Shown here: piece after piece, positions 57,684 through 64,000 of the stretch | Layout of the letters: each line of letters starts with the position of its first letter | How positions within the stretch are numbered: the first letter of the stretch is position 1 | Assembly: GCF_022539505.1 (NCBI RefSeq) | Contig: NC_061509.1 | Coordinates: 214,606,254-214,670,253 of the forward strand | DNA: 64,000 nucleotides | Reading direction: 5' to 3' | Source of the DNA: Lolium rigidum | Lineage: Eukaryota > Streptophyta > Magnoliopsida > Poales > Poaceae | Translations under genes and position numbers: made by a program | Notes under the pieces: generated by a model | Seen by the model: only the letters and a program-made list of their open reading frames with translations | Databases searched by the model: none | Told to the model about the DNA's origin: nothing

Positions 57684-60237
57684 ACCCATGATGTTTTTAT
57701 TTTACTACTGTTTTGTTGTGTCTTGGAAGTTGTTACTACTGTAGCAACCTCTCCTTATCATATTGTTGTGCCAAGTAAAGTCTTTGATAGTAAAGTTGAT
57801 ACTAGATTTGGATTCCTGCGCAGAAACAGATTTTTACCTGTCACGAATTTGAGTAGATCTCTCTGTAGGAAACTCGTAAAATGCTGAAAAATTCATGCGT
57901 GATCCTCAGATATGTACGCAACTTTCATTCAATTTGATCTTTTCATCTGAGCCTGATAAGTGCCTCGAAAAAATTCGTCTTTACGGACTGTTCTGTTTTG
58001 ATAGATTCTGCCTTTTATTTCACATTGCCTCCTTTACTGTGTTGAGTGGATTTCTTTGTTCCATTAACTTTCAGTAGCCTTTGGTAATGTCCAGAAGTGT
58101 TAAGAATGATTGTGTCCTCTCTGAACATGTGAATTTTTGATTATGCACTAACCCTCTAATGAGTTTGTTTTGAGTTTGGTGTGGAGGAAGTTTTCAAGGG
58201 TCAAGAGAGGAGGATGATATAATATGATCAAGAAGAGTGAAAAGTCTAAGCTTGGGGATGCCCCCGTGGTTCATCCCTGCATATTTCAAGAAGACTCAAG
58301 CATCTAAGCTTGGGGATGCCCAAGGCATCCCCTTCTTCATCGACAACTTATCAGGTCACCTCTAGTGAAACTATATTTTTATTCCGTCACATCTTATGTT
58401 CTTTACTTGGAGCGTCTGTTTGTTTTTGTTTTTGTTTTTGTTTGAATAAAATCGGATCCTAGCATTCCTTGTGTTGGAGAAAGACACGCTCCGCTTTTTC
58501 ATATGAACACTGGTGTTCTTAGCTTTACTTTAATGTTCATGGCGAAGGTTGAAAACCGCTTCGTTGATTGCTATTTGGTTGGAAACAGAAAATGCTTCAT
58601 GTGGTAATTGGTATATGGTCTTGAATAATTTGATACTTGGCAATTGTTTTGAGTTCTCATAGATCATGTTTAAGCTTTTGCATCATGTAGTTTAAACCTA
58701 TTAGTGGAGAACTACCATAGAGCTTGTTGAAATTTGGATTGCATGATTGATCTCTCTACAGTCTAGATATTTTCTGGTAAAAGTGTTTGAGCAACAAGGA
58801 GACAGTGTAGAGTCTTATAATGCTTGCAATATGTTCTTATGTAAGTTTTGCTGTATCGGTTCATACTTGTGTTTGCTTCAAACAACCTTGCTAGCCAAAG
58901 CCTTGTACTGAGAGGAAATGCTTCTCGTGCATCCAAAAACCTTGAGCCAAAACCCATGCCATTTGTGTCCACCATAACTACCTACTATGTGGTATTTCTC
59001 TGCCATTCCAAAGTAAATTGCTTGCGTGCTACCTTTAAAATTTCATTCTTTGTCTTTGCAATACATAGCTCATGGGAAAATAGCTTAAAAACTATTGTGG
59101 TATTGAATATGTTGCTTATGTATCTTATTTCTTATAAGTTGCTTGTTGAGCGGTAACCATGTTTCGGGGACGCCATCAACTTTTTACACCTTTGTTGAAT
59201 ATCATGTGAGTTGCTATGCATGTTCGTCTTGTCTCGAAGTAAGGGTGATTTATCATGATTAAATGGTTTGAGTATGCATATTGTTAGAGAAGAACATTGG
59301 GCCGCCAACCAAAGCCATGTATCATGGTGGAAGTTTCAGCTTGGACATTAATCCTCAATCTCTTATGAGAATATTATCTGTTGTTGAATGCTTAAGCATT
59401 AAAAAGAGGAGTCCATTATCTGTTTTCTATGTTGTCCCGGTATGGATGTCCTCAAGTTGAGATCTATCAAAACCGAGAAATCAAATGCGATCTATCTCCT
59501 TGGACCTTTGTACAGGTGGCATAGAGGTACCCCTTTGTGACACTTGGTTGAAACATATGTAATGCAATGATAATCCATGGAAATCCGAGCTAATTAGGAC
59601 AAGGTGCGGGCACTATTGGTATTCGATGCATGAGGCTTGCAACTTATAGGAGGTTTTATGCATAACACATGTGAATTATTACTACCGTTGACAAAATTGT
59701 TTCCATGTTTTCAAAATAAAAATCTCTAGCACATGAGTAATCCATGCTTCCCTCTGCGAAGGGCCTTTCTTTTACTTTATGTTGAGTCAGTTTACCTACT
59801 TCTTTCTATCTTAGAAGCAAACACTTGTGTCAACCATGTGCATTGATTCTTACATGTTTACCTATTGCACTTGTTATATTGCTTTATGTTGACAACTATC
59901 CATGAGATATACATGTTACAAGTTGAAAGCAATTGCTGAAACTTAATCATCCTTTGTGTTGCTTCAAAACCTTCTATTAAGAATCTATTGCTTTATGAGT
60001 TAACTCTTATGCAAGACTTATTGATGCTTGTCTTGAAAGTACTATTCATGAAAAGTCTTTGCTATATGATTCAGTTGTTTAGTCATTATCTTTACCATTG
60101 CTTTGAATCACTTCATTCACTTCATATGCTTTACAATAGTATTGATCAAGATTATGATAGTAGCATGTCACTTCAGAAATTATCCTTGTTATCGTTTACC
60201 TACTCGAGGGCGAGTAGGAACTAAGCTTGGGGATGCT
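57684..60237 (+). mobile_element. Non-coding 3' half of the third Gypsy element
   Basis: Collinear with 52030-54613: the same GGGAGATAACCCATG start, TACTGTAGCAACCTCTCCTTAT block, hairpin (58312-58332) and polypurine tract AAGCTTGGGGATGC (60223-60236), but more diverged. Short ORFs such as 58848-59156 resemble those of the other copies but are not consistent. Confidence 0.8.
58312..58332 (+). repeat. Conserved perfect hairpin, copy 3
   Basis: Arms GGGGATGCC and GGCATCCCC around CAA. The arms are unchanged although the surrounding sequence has diverged. Confidence 0.85.
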
Positions 60238-61077
60238 TGATACGTCTCAAACGTATCTATAATTTCTTATGTTCCATGCTAGTTATATGACAATACTCAC
60301 ATGTTTTATATACACTTTACATCATTTTGATGCATTTTCCGGCACTAACCTATTAACAAGATGCCGAAGCGCCAGTTCCTGTTTTCTGCTGTTTTTGGTT
60401 TCAGAAATCCTACACAGGAAATATTCTCGGAATTGGACGAAACAAAAGCCCAAGGTCTTATTTTGTACGGAGCCTTCCAGAAGTCCGAAGAGGAGACGAA
60501 GAGGGGCGATGAGGCGGCCACACCCTAGGGGGGCGCAGCCCCACCCCTGGGCGCGCCGCCCTATGGGGTGGGCCCCTCGAGCGTCCCCCGACTCTGCCCC
60601 TTCGCCTATATATTCTCTCCGTCGCGAAAACCCTATCACCGAGAGCCACGATACGAGAAAAGTTACTGTGACGCCGCCGCCGCCAATCCCATCTCGGGGG
60701 ATTCTGGAGATCGCCTCTGGCACCCTGCCGGAGAGGGGAATCATCACCGGAGGGCTCTACATCATCATGCCCGCCTCCGGATTGATGCGTGAGTAGTTCA
60801 TCCTTGGACTATGGGTCCATAGCAAGTAGCTAGATGGTTGTCTTCTCCTCTTGTGCTATCATGTTTAGATCTTGTGAGCTGCCTATCATGATCAAGATCA
60901 TCTATTTGTAATGTTACATGTTGTGTTTGTTGGGATCCGATGAATATGGAATACTATGTCAAGTTGATTAATTGATCTATCATATATGTGTTGTTTATGT
61001 TCTTGCATGCTCTCCGTTGCTAGTAGAGGCTCTGGCCAAGTTGATACTTGTAACTCCATGAGGGAGTTGATACGTCT
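60238..61077 (+). mobile_element. 3' LTR of the third Gypsy element (truncated)
   Basis: It starts TGATACGTCTCAAACGTATC after the polypurine tract. It follows the family I LTR up to GTAACTCCATGAGGGAG and is then broken by the next LTR, which begins at 61078. A TATATATT box near 60605 stands in place of the TACTTAAAG of the younger copy. Confidence 0.85.
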
Positions 61078-62784
61078 CAAACGTATCTATAATTTCTTAT
61101 GTTCCATGCTAGTTTTATGACAATACCTACATGTTTTGTTCACACTTTATGTCATTATTATGCGTTTTCCGGAACTAACCTATTGACGAGATACCGAAGG
61201 GCCGCTTGTCATGTTTCTGCTGTTTTTGGTTTCGAAATCCTAGTAAGGAAATATTCTCGGAATCGGACGAAATCAATGCCCAGCATCCTATTTTTCCACG
61301 AAGCTTCCAGAACACCCGAGAGCCACCAGAGGGGAGCCCTGGTGGGCCCAGATGATAGGGCGGCGCGGCCAGGGCCTGGGCCGCGCCCCCTACTGTGTCG
61401 TCGCCTCGTCGACCTTCCGACTCCGCCTCTTCGCCTATATAAAGGTCCCTGACCTAAAACATCGAGACGGAAAAGCCACGGTACGAGAAACCTTCCAGAG
61501 CCGCCGCCATCGCGAAGCCAAGATCTGGGGGACAGGAGTCTCTGTTCCGGCACGCCGCCGGGACGGGGAAGTGCCCCGGAAGGCTTCTCCATCAACACCA
61601 CCGCCATCTTCATCAACGCTGCTGTCTCCCATGAGGAGGGAGTAGTTCTCCATCGAGGCTCGGGGCTGTACCGGTAGCTATGTGGTTCATCTCTCTCCTA
61701 TGTGCTTCAATACAATAATCTCATGAGCTGCCTTACATGATTGAGATTCATATGATGATGCTTGTAATCTAGATGTCATTATGCTAGTCAAGTGGATTTT
61801 ACTTATGTGATCTCCGGAGACTCCTTGTCCCACGTGTGTAAAGGTGACGAGTGTGTGCACCGTGTGGGTCTCTTAGGCTATATTTCACGTAATACTTATT
61901 CACCGTTATGAATGGCATAGTGAAGTGCTTATTTATATCCCTTTATGATTGCAATGTGTTTTGTATCACAATATATCTGTGTGCTACTCTAGTGATGTTA
62001 TTAAAGTAGTTTATTCCTCCCGCACGGTGTAATGGTGACGAGTGTGTGCATCGTGTAGTACTTGGCGTAGGCTATGATTGTGATCTCTTGTAGATTATGA
62101 AGTTAACTATTGCTATGATAGTATTGATGTGATCTATTCCTCCTTTCGTAGTGTGAAGGTGACGAGTGTGCATGCTATGTTAGTACTTGGTTTGGTTATG
62201 TTGATCTGTTATGCACTCTAAGGTTATTTAAATATGAACATTGAATATTGTGGAGCTTGTTAACTCCGGCATTGAGGGTTCGTGTAATCCTACACAGTTA
62301 GTGGTGTTCATCATCCAACAAGAGGGTGTAGAGTCTAGCATCTATCTATTTATTCTGTTATGTGATCAATGTTGAGAGTGTCCACTAGTGAAAGTATGAT
62401 CCCTAGGCCTTGTTCCTAAATACTGCATATCGCTGCTTGTTTATTGTTTTACTGCATCTTTACTTCCTGCAATATTACTACCATCAATCGCACGCCAGCA
62501 AGCACTTTTCTCGGCGCCGTTGCTACTCGCTCATATTCATTCATACCACTTGTATTTCACTATCTCTTCGCCGAACTAGTGCACCTATTAGGTGTGTTGG
62601 GGACACAAGAGACTTCTTGCTTTGTGGTTGCAGGGTTGCATGAGAGGGATATCTTTGACCTCTTCCTCCCCGAGTTCGATAAACCTTGGGTGATCCACTT
62701 AAGGGAAACTTGCTGCTGTTCTACAAACCTCTGCTCTTGGAGGCCCAACACTGTCTACAAGAATAGAAGCACCCGTAGACATCA
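61078..62784 (+). mobile_element. 5' LTR of a fourth Gypsy element (family II)
   Basis: It runs from TGATACGTCTCAAACGTATC to CCCGTAGACATCA, about 1707 bp, and matches the minus-strand LTR at 44417-46131. TATATAAAGG near 61436 is a good TATA box. About 280 bp before the end (about 62500-62520) the LTR contains TTTTCTCGGCGCCGTTGC, a second primer-site-like sequence. The element inserted into the LTR of the third element. Confidence 0.9.
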
Positions 62785-62794
62785 AGCACTTTTC

Positions 62795-62812
62795 TGGCGC
62801 CGTTGCCGGGGA
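62795..62812 (+). promoter_or_regulatory. tRNA-Asp-type primer binding site
   Basis: TGGCGCCGTTGCCGGGGA, a perfect 18-base match, 10 bases after the LTR end. Confidence 0.9.
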
Positions 62813-62951
62813 GGAAAGGTAAAAGGCACTCATACTCCGGTCCCTGGTAACTAAGTACTTTTCTGTTGCCATTGTGTGTGTGCTCGAAGCTATTTCCTTT
62901 AGATCCTGCAATTGCATCTTTTTGTCTCTTGTTTTACACTAGTAAGGCTTA

Positions 62952-63695
62952 ATGGAAGACAACAACAAAATGAGAGATCTTTATGAACTTTATCTTGAAT
63001 TAGGACATGATGTGTTTGAAGAGAAAATTAAAAAACCCATGGAACTTATGCATGCTAATGGGAATGTTATTAGTATGAATGCTTTGAACACCATTGTTGC
63101 TAATGCTATGGAAGAATTTAAGCTTGGGGAGGTCGGTTTTGATGAAAATGATCTCTTTAGTCCTCCGGGTATTGAGGAGAAAGTTTATGTTGATTATGAT
63201 ATGCCTCCCATATATGATGATTATAATGATAGTGGTCTTTTGGTGCCGCCTACTATGGAGGATAAGTTTAATTATGATTACAATATGCCTCCTATATTTG
63301 ATGATGAGAATAATAATGATAGCTACTTTGTTGAATTTGCTCCCACTACAACTAATAAAATTGATTATGCTTATGTGGAGAGTAATGATACTTTTATGCA
63401 TGTGAATAAGAATGCTTTATGTGATACTTATATTGTTGAGTTTGTTCATGATGCCTCTGAAAATTATTATGAGAGAGGAAAATATGGTTGTAAAAATTTT
63501 CATGTTACTAAAACACCTCTCTATATGCTGAAATTTTTGAAGTTACACTGGTTTTATCTTCCTATGCTTGTTACTTTGCTCTTCATGAACTTGTTTATTT
63601 ACAAGATTCCTATGCATAGGAAGCATGTTAGGCTTAAATGTGTTTTGAATTTGCTTCTTGATGCTCTCTTTTGCTTCAACTCTTATTTCTTGTGA
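62952..63695 (+). CDS. Unrecognised ~247-codon ORF of a non-autonomous Gypsy element
   Basis: The protein starts MEDNNKMRDLYELYLELGHD, 140 bp after the primer site, where gag would normally be. Its N-terminal third is helical and charged. The middle (about residues 72-120) carries two acidic Pro/Tyr repeats: YVDYDMPPIYDDYN and FNYDYNMPPIFDDENN. Next come YIVEFVHDASENYYERGKYG, a basic stretch, and a hydrophobic segment FYLPMLVTLLFMNLFIYKIP (about 204-223), a possible membrane span. A one-base length difference from the copy at 56974 changes the last residues; in the other frame it would end in KKELLGR*. The same ORF occurs in the third element, so it is a family feature. No retroviral domain is recognised. 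It could be a remnant of an Athila env-like region or something new. Confidence 0.6.
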   Translation: MEDNNKMRDLYELYLELGHDVFEEKIKKPMELMHANGNVISMNALNTIVANAMEEFKLGEVGFDENDLFSPPGIEEKVYVDYDMPPIYDDYNDSGLLVPPTMEDKFNYDYNMPPIFDDENNNDSYFVEFAPTTTNKIDYAYVESNDTFMHVNKNALCDTYIVEFVHDASENYYERGKYGCKNFHVTKTPLYMLKFLKLHWFYLPMLVTLLFMNLFIYKIPMHRKHVRLKCVLNLLLDALFCFNSYFL

Positions 63696-64000
63696 GTGCA
63701 TCATTAAAATTGCTGAGCACATCTTAATGACTATAAAGAAAGAACTTCTTGGGAGATAACCCATGTGTTTATTTTGCTACAGTACTTTTGTTTTATATTT
63801 GAGTCTTGGAAGTTGTTACTACTGTAGCAACCTCTCCTTATCTTATTTTATTGCATTGTTGTGCCAAGTAAAGTCTTTGATAGCAAGGTTCATACTAGAT
63901 TTGGATTACTGCGCAGAAACAGATTTCTGTCTGTCACGAATCTGGGCAGAATTCACTATAGGTAACTCAGAAAAATCTGCCAATTTACGTGCGTGATCCT
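63696..64000 (+). mobile_element. Non-coding region of the fourth Gypsy element, running off the right edge
   Basis: It contains GGGAGATAACCCATG and TACTGTAGCAACCTCTCCTTAT, as in the second and third elements, so the same 3' half can be expected beyond 64000. Confidence 0.75.

Overview
The window looks like nuclear DNA of a large-genome grass, most likely Triticeae or a close relative (wheat, barley, Aegilops, possibly oat). The evidence is spliced plant genes with GT..AG introns, a chloroplast phosphoribulokinase with the grass protein layout, many Stowaway MITEs with TA target duplications, and thick nests of LTR retrotransposons whose LTRs start TGATACGTCTCC and use a tRNA-Asp-type primer site. 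Three runs of exactly 100 N (8518-8617, 35034-35133, 56082-56181) are assembly gaps of unknown true size.

Layout. 1-420: first coding exon of an unrecognised minus-strand gene that leaves the window on the left. 0.7-12.2 kb: transposon-derived DNA. It holds an inverted-repeat-bounded element with a 10-copy ~50-bp array, two Stowaway MITEs, a Helitron-like 3' end, a decayed plastid rpoC2 fragment between inverted repeats, and the 3' end plus 3' LTR of a Copia element. 12.5-21.3 kb: the gene island, with a 12-exon SCAMP gene (+), a 5-exon phosphoribulokinase gene (+) and an intronless F-box gene (-). 22.6-24.5 kb: two tandem arrays (108-bp and 299-bp units) that appear related. 24.5-37.6 kb: AT-rich intergenic DNA with a MITE-like fold-back, a PIF/Harbinger element with TTA target duplications, a decayed Gypsy element, a LINE fragment split by an LTR with a GTGAT duplication, and a CACTA terminus.

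37.8-44.4 kb: a nearly full-length but mutated LINE on the minus strand. 44.4-64 kb: nested Athila-type Gypsy elements. A minus-strand element keeps its 3' LTR and part of its interior. A young plus-strand element carries only gag and protease. Two further plus-strand elements carry, in place of gag-pol, an unrecognised ORF of about 245 codons with a hydrophobic C-terminus. All share about 1.9 kb of non-coding DNA before the 3' LTR, including a perfect 9-bp hairpin.

The three complete genes have unrelated jobs (membrane traffic, Calvin cycle, probable ubiquitin ligase substrate choice). Nothing suggests co-regulation; they are a gene island in transposon-rich DNA. The least familiar signals are the unknown ORF shared by the two non-autonomous LTR elements, the conserved hairpin and polypurine repeats, the primer-site relic inside one LTR family, and the 108/299-bp array.
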